Positions 10,948 through 22,740 of a DNA stretch of 64,000 bases are shown here, piece after piece. The notes beneath the pieces were generated by a model. The model was given only the letters and a program-made list of their open reading frames with translations, was not told the origin of the DNA and ran no database searches. Numbering within the stretch: position 1 is the stretch's first letter; every line of letters begins with the position of its first letter. This DNA is from Nymphaea colorata. Taxonomy: Eukaryota > Streptophyta > Magnoliopsida > Nymphaeales > Nymphaeaceae. Where the stretch lies: NCBI RefSeq assembly GCF_008831285.2, contig NC_045147.1, forward strand, positions 12,403,427 through 12,467,426, read 5' to 3'. The translations under genes were made by a program, and so were the position numbers.

Positions 10948-11460
10948 TACAGTTGTGGCTTTTGTTCATGGTTCCACTCCTACCTATAGCTATGGCTTCT
11001 GTTCCTTCGTGTTCCTTAGTATTCTTCTTCCCCTTCTGTTCATACCCTCCATTTGTATCATATCAAGAGTTGTTATCGGTGTATCATTAGGTCATTAAAG
11101 ACAAGACCATACATATCATCACACATGAGCTTGGGTAGTGAATGTTCTGACACCCGTGGCAATTGTGCCTGGAAGATGTTCTTCAAAACTTGCTGACAGA
11201 AAGCAATATGACATTATGACATCGGTACTAGAGCAACTAACTTGATTTAGGAAAGGAAGGAAATATCTCGCAGTATGCTATGATAAACAAACTTCAATTC
11301 AGGGCCTCCGCCTTGCTTATTTTAGTTGACATTTAATTTTTAGTCTGACATGTAAAATTTTCCAAAATCTATGCCTTGTATTCAGGTATTGCATCCATGA
11401 TTGGTTAAGTTTGTTGTGTACTTTGTTGGCATCGTTATCTTGTGTCAATTTCTTATCTAC
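10948..11460. other. Intergenic between copia and gypsy remnants
   Basis: No gene is supported. The sequence may be part of the older gypsy remnant (5' pol or gag remains), but I see no recognisable domain. Confidence 0.3.
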
Positions 11461-12935
11461 ATCATGTTTTAGGAATTTTGAGAAAAGAAAAACGGTTAGC
11501 CAATGCCAAGAAATGTGATTTTCTTCCTGATAATTTGATTTTTCTGAGATTTATTGTTTCTTCTGAGGGGATCAAAGCAAATCCCTCAAAGATGCAAGTG
11601 ATTGCCGATTGACTTACCCGTAGGACTTTGAGAGAGATCCGTAATTTTCATGGGTTGGCCTCTTCCTATCGATGCTCTATACGAGGCTTTAGTACTATTA
11701 TGGCATCCATTACAGAGTGCCAACTTTATATTACAGAGTGCCAACTTTATATGGAGCTCCGTAAATGATAGGGCATTTTAACTTATCAAAGAGAGGATGA
11801 CCACTGCTCCTGTTTTAGCACTACTAGATTTTTGCAAGGTTTTTGAAGTAGAATGTGATGCTTCTAACCTAAGTATTGGTGTTGTCTTGATTAAAATCGA
11901 AGACCAGTTGTATTTTACAGTGAAAAGTTAACTCGAGCCAAGCACCATTATTCCTCTCATGATCTAGAGCTTTACGTTGTGGCGCAGGCCTTGCACTATT
12001 GCATCATTATTTGATTCCCGAAGAGTTTGCTTTATACACAGAACATGAGACATTAAAAGTTTTGCAAAGCCAAAAGAAGCTTAGTGCTTGGCATGCTCAG
12101 CGGCTTAGTTTCCTACAAGAATACACATTTTTTTATTAAACATCAGTTTGGTACTCTTAACAAGGTTGTTGACGCTCTTAGCATGAAAAATGTTCTCCTT
12201 GTGACCATGTGAGCGAATATTATTGGCTTTGAGGGTTGTAAGGAGTTATACACTAGTGCTCATTTTTCGAAACCATGAGATGAATGCATTGCAAAGCCTA
12301 GTATTTCAAACTTTTTTTTTTTCGCATTCACAATGGTTTTCTTTTCCGGGGAAATAAGTTGTGCATCCTAACTTCTCCCTTCGTTTAGAGCTGATTTCTG
12401 AACTTCATGGGGGAGATTTGTCTATGACAGTTTGTTGCTTAGTTGGAGATCACGTCAAGACTTGAGATTTAGTGTTGCCCCATGCCAAGTTTGCCTATAA
12501 CAGTTCTTTAAACCGCTCTACTAAAAAGTGTCCTTTCTAGATTGTGCATGGGCGTTCACCTGTTCATGTGGTTGACTTGGCTCTTGTGTCTCCTCCTGCT
12601 GATGTCGACCATCAGGCCTTAGATTTTGTTGCGTACATGTGTGATATACATTAGTAAGTCAAGCAGAAACCACATGAAAGCTATGAGTTCTACAAGGCCT
12701 ATGTTGACCAAGGATGGTGAAAGAATACTTTTGAGGTAGGCGAACTTGCCTGAATATACTTATTATGTCTAGAACGTTTCCCTGTTGGCAATTATCATAA
12801 GTTGAGTTTCGTAAAGACGACTCTTACCGGATTCTACAGTGTTTGGGAACGAATGCTTACATCATGGAGCTTCTCGAAGATGGCACATATCACCATCTTT
12901 AATGTAGCCAATTTATATCCCCACTGTGATGTTAC
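11461..12935 (+). pseudogene. Ty3/gypsy pol remnant (RT end, RNase H, integrase end)
   Basis: Reading across frames, the plus strand encodes RLANAKKCDFLPDN and FRFIVSSEGIKANPSKMQ (about 11490-11600), [10 protein letters not shown] (about 11650), [10 protein letters not shown] (RNase H, about 11840-11870), ALYTEHETLKVL-like and AWHAQRLSFLQEY (about 12030-12130), and NKVVDALS (about 12160). These match the end of gypsy reverse transcriptase and its RNase H. Further on, KFAYNSSLNRSTKKCPF, IVHGRSPVHVVDLAL and NAYIMELLEDGTYHHL match the end of integrase. Most of the integrase zinc finger and catalytic core is missing, so an internal deletion lies near 12420-12480. There are many stops and frameshifts. 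The element is dead and much older than the neighbouring copia element. Confidence 0.85.
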
Positions 12936-13194
12936 GTTGACTCGTCAAAATCTGAGCAGCTAGTAGAGGATACATATATGCAGGGTGCTCTCTCACGGAC
13001 ACCAAGAACACAACCAGCACTACAAGTAGATACAGTGATCGAGGCCAAGGATTTTCTTGTAGGCTCTTCTCGACAGAGAGAAGCTACTCTGTGTATGTAC
13101 TCGAGTTCAAAACGACTCGTCCCATCGTTGTCCATCTTCCACCGATCCAAGCACACATCTTCATCAGAAGCTGAAGTCTTCAACCCAAGAAGAT

Positions 13195-13509
13195 TGACAC
13201 AATGTAGTTTAGAGATAGTAGGATACCAGATTCAGATCCATTTAAGCTTTGAGTTTGGTTTCCTTGGACATGGATGTTATTTTGGGTTTGAACCTTTTCA
13301 GTTATTGGACCCGAGGCCCCATTCGGATCTAAAGAGAAGGCCTCTTAAGAAGGCTTTTTTTTTTTTTTGTTAGGGATAATTGTTGATGGAAAACCCTTAC
13401 TGCCTTTTGCTATTAAATTTCCCTCTTTTCCCATGTTCTCCCTTCCATTGTTTGCTTTATGGTGCTTTTTTTGTGGGGATTAGAGTGAAGAACTCCAATC
13501 ATTGCATCA
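13195..13509 (+). repeat. Candidate gypsy LTR (about 315 bp)
   Basis: It begins tgacac after a purine-rich stretch (cccaagaagat) downstream of the gypsy pol remnant and ends gcatca just before a primer-binding site. No second copy was found in the window, so the 5' boundary is inferred from position and the TG...CA rule only. Confidence 0.4.
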
Positions 13510-13512
13510 GAT

Positions 13513-13526
13513 TGGTATCAAAGCTC
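13513..13526 (+). other. Gypsy-type primer-binding site
   Basis: tggtatcaaagctc matches the initiator Met primer site (tggtatcagagc) except for one base, three bases after a CA end. An ATG lies about 35 bases beyond (13565). The match and the LTR-like context are good, though the downstream frame is broken. Confidence 0.55.
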
Positions 13527-16500
13527 AGCGTGCCACCTCGATTTCCGTGATATTTGAGATTACCATGGACGATCTGGTATTTGGAAGAGGTCTTTAGTGA
13601 GGAGATTGAAAAAGAAAAAAAAATATAGAAGACTAACTAATGAAGATCAAATGAAGAAACTGATCAGCATAATGACTCAGATGCAAGAAAGTATGATGCG
13701 AATGAATAAATATCTAGCCGGATCTATCCATGACAAAGTCATTGTTGCCCAAACTATTTTGTAGGATTTGTACAAGCCTCATCTTGAGTGCTTCTCATTG
13801 AAATTCTTGCTTCCAGACATAACTAAAAAAGATGTGCTTAATTGTTCAAATGTACAAATATAAAATAATCCAAATGGAGGACCAAACGAGAGCCGTAGGA
13901 CATCATGAAAGGTTAAATGAATACATGACTAAAAATGATAGCAAAAAAGGGAAAGTAAATTCATCAACCTGAACATATGCATAAGAAAAATCACAAGGAT
14001 CAATAAACAAGACGCTGCCAGTTTAAACATTAATAAGGAAACCACACATCCAACGCTTAGCTCTTAAAGAACTTGTCAATTAAAAATATTTATTCCTGTA
14101 ATATAGATCAGATAAAAGGATGATGAACTACCACCCACGAGCCGGTCATAAAGCTACTCTTTCCCCATTTTTTGTGACAGTGTGGTTTGGTTGTATGAAA
14201 ATGCATGAGAACTTTGCAATAAACTATGGCGGTATCCCTCATAACAAAGCCAAAGAGTAACTCTGTTCTGGAATTTTATTCTCCAAATTTTCCCACTTAC
14301 TAACCTTTGCAAGTTTCACGTCATTAATCCCTGATGTCATCCTAAAATTGTTTACGTCTTCAAATTTCTCGACTCTATCATGGTACCTGTTTAATACCAA
14401 CCAAATCGGTATAACCCTAGCTGCAGACCAGAGTACTTTGCCTTTCATTTTGAGAAATGAGACTGGTTTTTCTTCTACGTGTGCCTACCATCTTCCTTCT
14501 TCCTTCAACCTGCATAGTTACATCTCTCCTTCTTAATAAATTTTGGCAGCACGACCTCCTAATGGGCTTTTATCAACCATGGCCTTTGAACAATTAGATC
14601 AACAAACATTCCCTATAGCTACAGTACCACCTCATAACGTGGAGATTGACTTAAAGTCCAGCAGAATAAGACAAATTGAGATTTAAGGTGAAAACAAAAA
14701 CCTACGAAACCTAGTTCCACCTACACCATACTTCCCACTGCAATTGGGGCAATGCAATTCCTGTATTGTCAAACAGCAGACAAGTAAAAGATGAACTTAT
14801 CATTCAAAGCAATGCTCTGTCTACACCATAATTTTCTATCACATATGTGCTAAACACACTGCAATTTCCTTATGCGATCAAAATTAATAACAGATGAGAA
14901 ATAAAAAGACAAAAGGATGATAGATCAAGACTTCATTAAATAAATTGGAATATCTACATAGAGTCAATGAGACTGATAAGGCCTGGATTCATGTGATTAT
15001 CAAGACCAGAAAATTCCATGTCACTAGCCTACAATAGGATAAGAGCCTGGCTCACTTGAACATTATATGGTGCTCAAAGCCTCCATGGCAATTTCAGCCG
15101 AGTTGCTGAAATAAACTATTAGAAAACAAAATTCACTCTTTGGCACCTGGCAGATAAACAAAGTTTACAACCATTTGCAGAGAAGATGCTATTCATGAAT
15201 GAAATAAAAGGCAACAAGACAAGGACAATGCTAAGTTGCGAAATAATTCATGATTCATGGTTCAACGAAAAGACTAACAGGCAATCAACAAGTCCCCTTG
15301 TCACAGAAAGGCTTCAACAGAATGAGTATAATACAGTGTTATGAACTGCTCAAGATAGTCCAAACTCCAAACCAATCGTGGAGAAGGTGAAGCTATGGAG
15401 GAGAAGAAAGAAAGATTTATCTTGATGAAAGAAGAAGCGAAGGATTGCTGGAAGCATATTGTAGAACAGGGTAAAGCACCACAAATAAGAAATGAAAAGG
15501 ATTTAAAACAATAGGTGACAGAGAAAATCAGTACAAAAACACCACATTTATATGCAGTGCAGAAGCCTTAATAGACCTGCCATCCATACCCACATAACAG
15601 CAACCAAAAGGGAGTCAGAATAGCCCCAGAATTTCCAATTTGGAGATCATCCCCATGATCCCTCACTTCCTGTTTTAGTCCTCACGTATTGGCATATGAG
15701 ATTAAACCAGAAGTTGGAGTACTTTAAAATCTTTAACATATTTTACTGGCTTTTTCTATACTTTTAAACTTTCAATATCTTTCGCCCTCCAATTTTTTTT
15801 CAAAAAGAGACATAAATACTCTATGTATGCATTTATATATCCGTATCCGCAAAATTAATCAGGTATAATTGATCACACATGCACACATCTGCAACTGAAG
15901 CACACTATCCAAGAAAGTTTGGAACACAAGAGGACAGCATACGTGTATCCAGAATGCCTAAAGACAACCAAGATCTAACCCCTGGAAATTTTGATTGATC
16001 CTATCATGCAAATGTTGGTCTGTATTTTTTGAGCAAACTTAATTAGACATCAATATCACAGATTTGCACAAATGCAACTGATGCACACTATCCTAGAATG
16101 TCTATGGAACAACAAGAGCACAATGCAAGTGTATCTCAGAATGTTTAAGGAATAACAAGAGCACATTCCTGGAAATTTTTATTGACTCAGTGGTGCAAAG
16201 GTTAAGATAGTGCCCTTAACAATTATTGACATCACCCATATCTTCTTTCTCAGGATTACCCAGTTCTCAATTTGCTGAAGATCCTTCTCTCCACACTAAA
16301 GACACAGTTATAACCCTACCCTCCATGACCAGTAAATTAGACTTTTATTTGGGATCTTTACCAGCTTCTGCATAAAACCCTAAATAATGACAGAGAAATT
16401 GATCATCAACATCAACATCCTCACAGCTAAATTTTCAAGGAATAAGCTAGTATGACTAAAGACAAAGCAATGGACACTAATCACTAATCCCATATATAAA

Positions 16501-17450
16501 ATAGCAATATGTAATTCTCAGTCAAGCGGAACAACATTGAACCAAAAGATTAGTGCTTTTAGCAATTTTGCCAAAAGAAGAAAAATCCATGAGTAAATTT
16601 GTGAAAGCAATGAGTTAAATTGGTAGTGGGAAAGCTTAGCAATATCCAGCCAACTAATAGGCTTACACCCTAAAAGGATCAGCTAGCACTTAGAACATCA
16701 ATCCACCAGACAAGAAAGTAGACAATGTCAATTACTATTGTCCTGGTGTGAAGAAACAAACACCATCTTTGGAGTCAACCAGATTCCACGACAAAAAAAT
16801 AACCGACTCAATTGGAAAAAAATATCACCCTTCACCACTTGGTCCGCTAGTGTCATAAAGAACCTTCTAGAAGTCCAGATATACAAGTCGACGTATCATT
16901 TAGAAAATTCATATCAGCAAATTTTCCAAACACAAAAAACTGTCAATCAGGAAAAGCTTGCTTCACTCTTACCATGAATTAAAGTTCATGTAGTTCATCC
17001 AGACACGCACACACACAGCCCATGAAGATTTTAGCACTTTATAGGAAAATCAAACATTTTTTGTCTAATAAAAGACAAAAAGTTCTATTTCTTCTGTGAC
17101 GTTTCAAAGAAAATAACCCCGCAGAAAGAGGTTATCATTTCCAACCAGACTGCATGTTCACCCTCGTTCATACTAAAATGGAAGGCAATCATAAGCGAAG
17201 CATGTCCACACCGTTCAACAATACAATTAGGAATATGGCGCCAAAGGCCTACTCGAGTGGCTTCAATTAACCAAAAGATGGTCATCATTGCAAGGATGCA
17301 ACAGGGACAATTGCAAACACGGCGCCAAATATAATACCGTTTTCATACCGAAAGACCAATTAACAAAACTGGAGTTAGCCACCAGCAAATTTTGTAGCTT
17401 TCTCTGATTATCCGAAGAGAAACTTGAACAGCAATCCCTGAAATGAGAAA
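13527..17450. other. Intergenic, AT-rich, no gene supported
   Basis: Just after the primer site, about 13565-13800 may be decayed gag (Met-, Gln- and Lys-rich reading in broken frames). The rest shows no convincing frame. A diverged direct duplication of about 120 bp is present (15870-16000 against 16060-16190), sharing gcaactgaagcacactatcc-like and aacaagagcaca-like blocks. Confidence 0.4.
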
Positions 17451-17867
17451 TTAACCACTACATAGACGGGATAACAACCAACAAAAGAGGGTTCCAGAAG
17501 AACCTGCTGGTAAAACATGGCAGAAAACACGAAGGGACAAAAAAATCATGTTTATTTCTAATACTTGATCGCATTTTAGATACCCAACAGCAAGGTAATG
17601 GCGATCCTGTTCACTATATCCTTGTTCCAACAAAATTACACCACCAGGCACCTAGTTTCATTATGGCCCAACGATCTCAGTCTATTGCTCGACATTAACC
17701 CCAATCCAACAAATGGGGGAAAAGTCAAGAAAAGAAACCACAACTCATAGAAGGAATTCGTGAAGAAAGGGGAAAAGAAAAGGAGCCAAATAAGAAAATT
17801 TCGGTTTTTCTGTAGGAAGAAGGGAGGGAAAAAAAAAAGAAACGGAAAAATGTAGAAGAGGAAGGAC

Positions 17868-18581
17868 TCAGTCCAGAAAACCTGTCTTCTGGAACACAGC
17901 ATTCCTCACCCGCCGGAGATCCCTTCCCTTGAGGGTCCGGCCCACGCCTTCAAACACGGAGAACGTCGTCATATGCGACCTTGCCGACGCCCGTGCGACC
18001 AAAAGATGTGGAGGCAGCATTTCTTCGTCAGTCTCGTCATCGTCCTCGTCGAAATTAGGCGGATTAACAGGGCGATTATTCGCCCTAGACCAGACCGGCA
18101 CGTTCACCGGGGCCGACTGGTGATACTTCCCGGAAGATCCCCCACCGCTTCCGGAGAAATCATCCGAGCCCGATCCCGACCTCGGTACGGGCACCGGAGG
18201 CGGGATGTTCCGCGCCGCAGACAGCAGCGGGTCCAACGCCGCCTTCCGCTGGACGAACGACCGGTTCTCCCCAACGAGCGCCGCCGATAGCCCGGAGCGC
18301 TCCTGCTTGAAGGCCTGAACGCGCCGGCCACCACCAGACGAGGCCGGCGAGAGCGACGCCGGCGATGAACCAGAGTTATGGTTGCCGTTCTCGAAGGTAG
18401 GGGAGGACTCGCCCGACGGTCGGTAAACAGAGGTGTCGGAGAAATCTCGGGACCAGACGACGTCGCTCTCCTCGAGCTCGAGGGCGCATGAGTCAGGATC
18501 GGGCTGCTTCAATATGCCGAGGAAACGGATGGCCGAGGAGTTGCCACTCCTGCGCGTTGCTCCCGGGATCTCGTCCTCCAT
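17868..18581 (-). CDS. S40 / DUF584 senescence-regulator family protein
   Basis: A single open frame encodes 237 residues. The N-terminal part carries the acidic ELEESDVVWS motif (about residues 35-44), typical of S40 proteins. The middle is Ser-, Gly- and Pro-rich and likely disordered, with an acidic run (DEDDDETDEE). The C terminus has the diagnostic VFEGVGRTLKGRDLRRVRN block near residues 209-227, ending QKTGFLD. The family was named from barley S40, a senescence-associated gene; members are small, plant-specific and often nuclear, with no known enzyme activity. The coding region is GC-rich, unlike its flanks. No intron is needed: start and stop enclose all conserved parts. The upstream region contains an ABRE/G-box, consistent with hormone- or stress-linked expression (inference). 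Confidence 0.88.
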   Translation of the reverse strand: MEDEIPGATRRSGNSSAIRFLGILKQPDPDSCALELEESDVVWSRDFSDTSVYRPSGESSPTFENGNHNSGSSPASLSPASSGGGRRVQAFKQERSGLSAALVGENRSFVQRKAALDPLLSAARNIPPPVPVPRSGSGSDDFSGSGGGSSGKYHQSAPVNVPVWSRANNRPVNPPNFDEDDDETDEEMLPPHLLVARASARSHMTTFSVFEGVGRTLKGRDLRRVRNAVFQKTGFLD

Positions 18582-18817
18582 TCTGCCGCCAATCTGCTTT
18601 ATCCGCTAGCTCACACCATCCCACTCTTAATCGCTCTCTCTCTCCCGCTCTGCTGCTTAGTAGAGGAAGAGGCGGAGCGCCATGGGAGACGAGAGCGAGA
18701 GCGCAGACGCTGCAGAAATAGAGACGGAGGGGGGAAGGGGCGGTGGGACCCGCTTGGCACGGGCTCACGCGTGTGGCTACCAGCTGCGGCACAGGCGCAC
18801 CCACGCTGACCCCTCCG

Positions 18818-18826
18818 ACACGTGGC
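18818..18826 (-). promoter_or_regulatory. ABRE / G-box upstream of the S40 gene
   Basis: acacgtggc, with a palindromic cacgtg core, lies about 240 bp upstream of the S40-family start codon. A CACGCGTG palindrome is nearby (about 18767-18774). ABRE/G-boxes bind bZIP and bHLH factors. Function here is inferred from position only. Confidence 0.5.
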
Positions 18827-19471
18827 GCCAGAAGAGTGGCGCCGGGAATGTATGAGTCATTATCATTTGATCATGTTGGCATGTGATGGGATGGGGATGC
18901 ATGATGGCGACATCCATGAGTCCTTGATTCCTGGATCATGGATCTTAATTCCCATCCCTTTTGGTCTAATATCCGTTGGATCCCAAATCTGAGGGCCAGG
19001 ATAAATCTCTCAAGTTTCTTTTTTTCTTTTATTGTTCCTCTTAAACATGGCAATTTCAGAATAAAAAAACGGTTAATTAATTGTAAAAGTTGGTAGTTTT
19101 CGTTTTTCTGGAACTGCCCAACTCCACATAAAATACAAAATTATCCAAATCCGATATAGAATCGATAAAAATAGAAAACTTATCCATAATCTGAATATAG
19201 GCTCGACCAGATAAGGACGACCTCCTACACGCGTACAGATCAAACCGACTTACTCAATCCAAACCTGTATTGGGTGATAAGGTCCAGATTTTGATCCCAC
19301 ACTTATGGGTTGCTCACACCAACTTCTCAATGTTTCTTTATTTTTATATTAATATTTTTAAATATTTGTTATATATATGTCGTTTCCAAATATGCCGATA
19401 AAATAAGAATATGTAACAAAATTTAAGAACAAGAGGTCCCCTAAATACAAAAACAAACGCAAACAAAATAT

Positions 19472-19539
19472 GCCGTTTCGAATATAAAAATCTATGAATT
19501 TGAGTGCCGTTTCGAATATAAAAATCTATGAATTTGAGT
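19472..19539. repeat. 34-bp tandem duplication
   Basis: Two adjacent copies of a 34-bp unit starting gccgtttcgaatataaaaat, identical as read. Confidence 0.9.
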
Positions 19540-19879
19540 GTTCTTCTCCTGCCTACCCTCCATATGGTTGTGACTCGTATAGATTTGGATTTGGATCCAA
19601 AACCTAAATAAATTTATTGCACCAACCAAATATGTGGTCAAACGAGCACACCAACGTTTGTTGATGTTTATAAATCATGTTCCTAAACATTGCCTTAGAA
19701 TTCAGGTTGTCAAACACCCCGGTTGGGCTGTTACTGGAGGCCCAGATATAATGCAAATCTTAACTATAAGGAGGGAGCAACAGGAACAGAGCGTCATGTC
19801 CTGTCATTCCTAAGAACAAGACAGACAGAGGATAATCCCCGTTTGTGTTGCCCCGGTGCACCCGTCCTCAGAGTTGCAT

Positions 19880-20060
19880 ATAGGCCGGCGTGGGCAGTTG
19901 CTGACGCCAGCAAAAATAAAAAGTATTTATTTATACATATTTTTATATAGATTTTTTACAATTATGTACTTATTTATATATGTTGTGCCCCTTCAAAAAT
20001 GAGAATTTGTATAATAGTGCCCCATAACCGAAAAATTCTGGCTCTGCCACTGCTGCAAGG
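19880..20060. repeat. Dispersed repeat copy with palindromic core
   Basis: The core 19883-19911 reads ggccggcgtgggcag...gacgccagc, then an AT-rich tract and an end aaaattctggctctgccact, which is the reverse of the 'ggcggagctaggatttt' head seen in other copies. Confidence 0.4.
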
Positions 20061-20316
20061 CATGCACAGAGCACTCTACAAGAAGTTTTCCTACTCAGAA
20101 CAAAAATATGCTCACAAAGCGCCTTGTTGTGAAGTAACCAAATCATCCAAGTTACTAATTGGAATGTCTGATTCCAACACTCCCGCAACCATTTAATAAG
20201 CAACTTCTTTGGACACTACCATTCACATTCCTAAGAGAAGGAGTCCCAAAAGTTCCTTTTGATATGGAAACAAGCAAATATGGAAGTCTATGTTCTAACT
20301 GTGTTTGATTACCTAT

Positions 20317-20477
20317 GGGTCGTTTGTCAGTAGGGATAGTTTGTGAGTGTCTCATGAATGGACCTTAAAGATTAAGGTAGTTTCATAGACCACTAGTTAT
20401 AGTATTTTAAGAATCTACCTCAATTTTTGGATATGTTCATGAGACACTCACAAAATGTTCCTGTTATCAAACAACCC
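20317..20477. mobile_element. 161-bp MITE with terminal inverted repeats
   Basis: The ends are inverted copies (GGGTCGTTTG... and its partner GGGTTGTTTG...). An 18-base block ttgtgagtgtctcatgaa occurs at 20341-20358 and exactly inverted at 20436-20453, each 24 bases from its end. No coding capacity. I could not define a clear target-site duplication, so the superfamily is open. Confidence 0.75.
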
Positions 20478-22275
20478 TTTAAAAAATAGAAAACTCTTAT
20501 TTTGAAATCCGATTAACATAAAACACATCTGTTTGACAAACCCACAACTGTTTGACAGAGCTCTGGGTTCTACATGAACCAATCTCCCCAAGATGTCGTC
20601 CATCTTTTATTCAATTCACTTGATTGATGCATCTCTTTTCTTGAATAAATTTGCACCCACTCAAGAAGAGGAGGGCTCATCTGATGGTGTTCGGGGCATT
20701 GTCTACAGCTTCATGTTTACGAACATCATGTCAACGACAGGGTGTCTCACCTTTTTGTATCTAATCAATGTGAACATCAACACTATGACTGGTAGTCCAC
20801 ATTTTTCGGCAACTTACATTTGTCTGTTCTAATAAAAAGTGAGACAGAGTGTCCTCAATGAGGGCTGCCATTTGCGCTGTAGTAGTAAGTTATGACCTTA
20901 TGAACACGTCATGTTAGTGTTCGTAAACATTGGCTTTAGGTCCACATCAGCCAATCAAATGAAAAACTTTCTTGGGCACTATGTCTCCTAAATTGTAGGT
21001 CACACATAGATGGGAGCAAAAAGATACAGATGAATACATCAGATTACTAGACAAAAAGCCAAGGCCACCTTTAAGAGAGCCTATGGCTGTTGAGTATTAT
21101 TATTCCCATCTTTGTGACTATGTTATATATATATATATATATATATATGTCATAAGTTTGGTCGAAGCGTGGGCATCGTTGTGTTCTTGTTGTTGCACAT
21201 ATAAATGAGTGATGATTGGTATGAAGAAAGCAAGCTCCCCATCTTGCCTTTTCATTTTTTGTTGGGGTTCTGTTCTTCATAAAGTTTGAGTACTTTAATC
21301 GAAAAAGGGTGTGGAGGACGAATCTAAGTGAATGATTCGATAAAGGTGTGGAAGCATTAGAGCGCCACAATGTTGTTGGCTATGTTGCATATGGATGTGC
21401 AGGAACCTTTGCTTTTCTAGATATTCCAAGAAATAAGATGTCTGAGGCTCGAGTGCCAAACTTTTTTTTTTTTTTGGTAAATCTTGAAAGTGAATCCGGC
21501 GAAATTTGAGTGTGTTGGTCCATTAAGTTTATTCGAGGATGCCGATTTAAATGCTTGGGAAAAAGGTTGTTTCGCTTTCGTGCCCATAAAGGATGTGAGC
21601 TTGGAATTGCTCACATGGAGGCAACTCAAAGAATGTACAGTGACTCAGGGACATTAACAAAAGAAGAAAGAGTTTATATATATATATATATATGTGTGTA
21701 GAGAGAGAAAGAAAAAAAAGAGTGATAGAATTATGATTCTAGCGATTCAGAGTCACCCAGCCGTCTATCTAAAGTCGTCTATTTCTATAATAAAAATACC
21801 CATCACCTTTTTCTTTTCATTTTTTTTAACCATTGCATCAGTTGGACATTATTAAACACCCCTTGATGTATCACATTAAAATGTATTTTATGAGAGGCTG
21901 GAGGATTTCTCCATCCACAAAGATTTTATATATAATTAGTTTAAGTATAAAGTGAACTTCAAAATTTGAAAGGCTAGCTAGACGATAGAAGCGATCCTTC
22001 TCCACTTTCTTCCTGTATACAAATTCTTCAAAAATCCAACAAAGTTGATTCAATATGAATCAAACTTTAAAATTTATGTTTAGAAAATTATATATTCCAA
22101 AATATTTCATATTTGTTGTAAACTTCTTGCACTAACAAAGTATTGGTTTTTTTCAAATTCATCCATGATTTATAATCAATTGGCTAATTGATCTATAACA
22201 TAGACCATTCATGAAAATTTGCATCTACGCAAATTCGGCATTCCATTAGTTACTTTAATTATGGTTGGAAACTTA
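20478..22275. other. Intergenic
   Basis: No gene is supported. TA runs occur at 21124-21149 and about 21676-21693. A few purine-rich stretches are present, but no exon-like frames. Confidence 0.5.
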
Positions 22276-22440
22276 GGCTGCATTTGATTGCGGGGGGAAA
22301 ATTGGAGGGGTGGGTGAAAAGTGTACGACGAGTTGAAATTTCAACCGACGCAACCTGAGAGCATCAAACGCGTGAAAAATTCACGCGAATTTTTTGTACG
22401 ATGCGGGTAAATTTAACGCAAAAAAAAGTCGGAGAAAAAT

Positions 22441-22460
22441 GTCGGAGGTAGACCTCCGAC
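22441..22460. repeat. Palindrome inside the Harbinger-like element
   Basis: Nine-base arms gtcggaggt / acctccgac separated by two bases, preceded by another agtcggag at about 22427. It could form a stem-loop in either strand. Confidence 0.7.
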
Positions 22461-22562
22461 TTTTTACCGCGGACAAAATTTTGAGCCATTAGGACTCAAA
22501 ATTTCATCCTCCCTTTCTCTCGGTTTCCCCTTCCGTCGAAGCCCGCGCGTCTCCACCCTTCC

Positions 22563-22740
22563 CCCTGAAGCCCCCTTCTCCTCTGTCGCTGCCTGAAGCT
22601 CCCTTCTCCTCTGTCACTGCCTGAAGCCCCCTTCTCCTCTTTCGTGCTGCCTCTCTTTCTTAGCCTTTTGCTCTCCATCCCTGCGTCTCCACCCTGCCAC
22701 CTGAAGCCCCGTTCTCCTCTGTCGCTGCCTGAAGGTCCAT
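22563..22740. repeat. 28-bp minisatellite, cctgaagccccc-type
   Basis: Units of about 28 bp (cctgaagcccccttctcctc plus tgtcgctg) are repeated three times in tandem, then interrupted, then followed by one or two more copies. The long low-complexity frames in this stretch come from the repeat, not from a gene. Confidence 0.75.

Larger units (their letters stand above)
18850..20316. other. Intergenic with small repeats
   Basis: Contains a 34-bp tandem duplication (19472-19539, gccgtttcgaatataaaaat plus 14 bases, twice) and a dispersed repeat copy at about 19880-20060. No gene is supported. Confidence 0.5.

Noticed and set aside
17929..18334. Open frames on both strands inside the S40-family gene
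   Set aside because: GC-rich coding sequence leaves other frames open by chance. Only the 237-codon minus frame shows family motifs.
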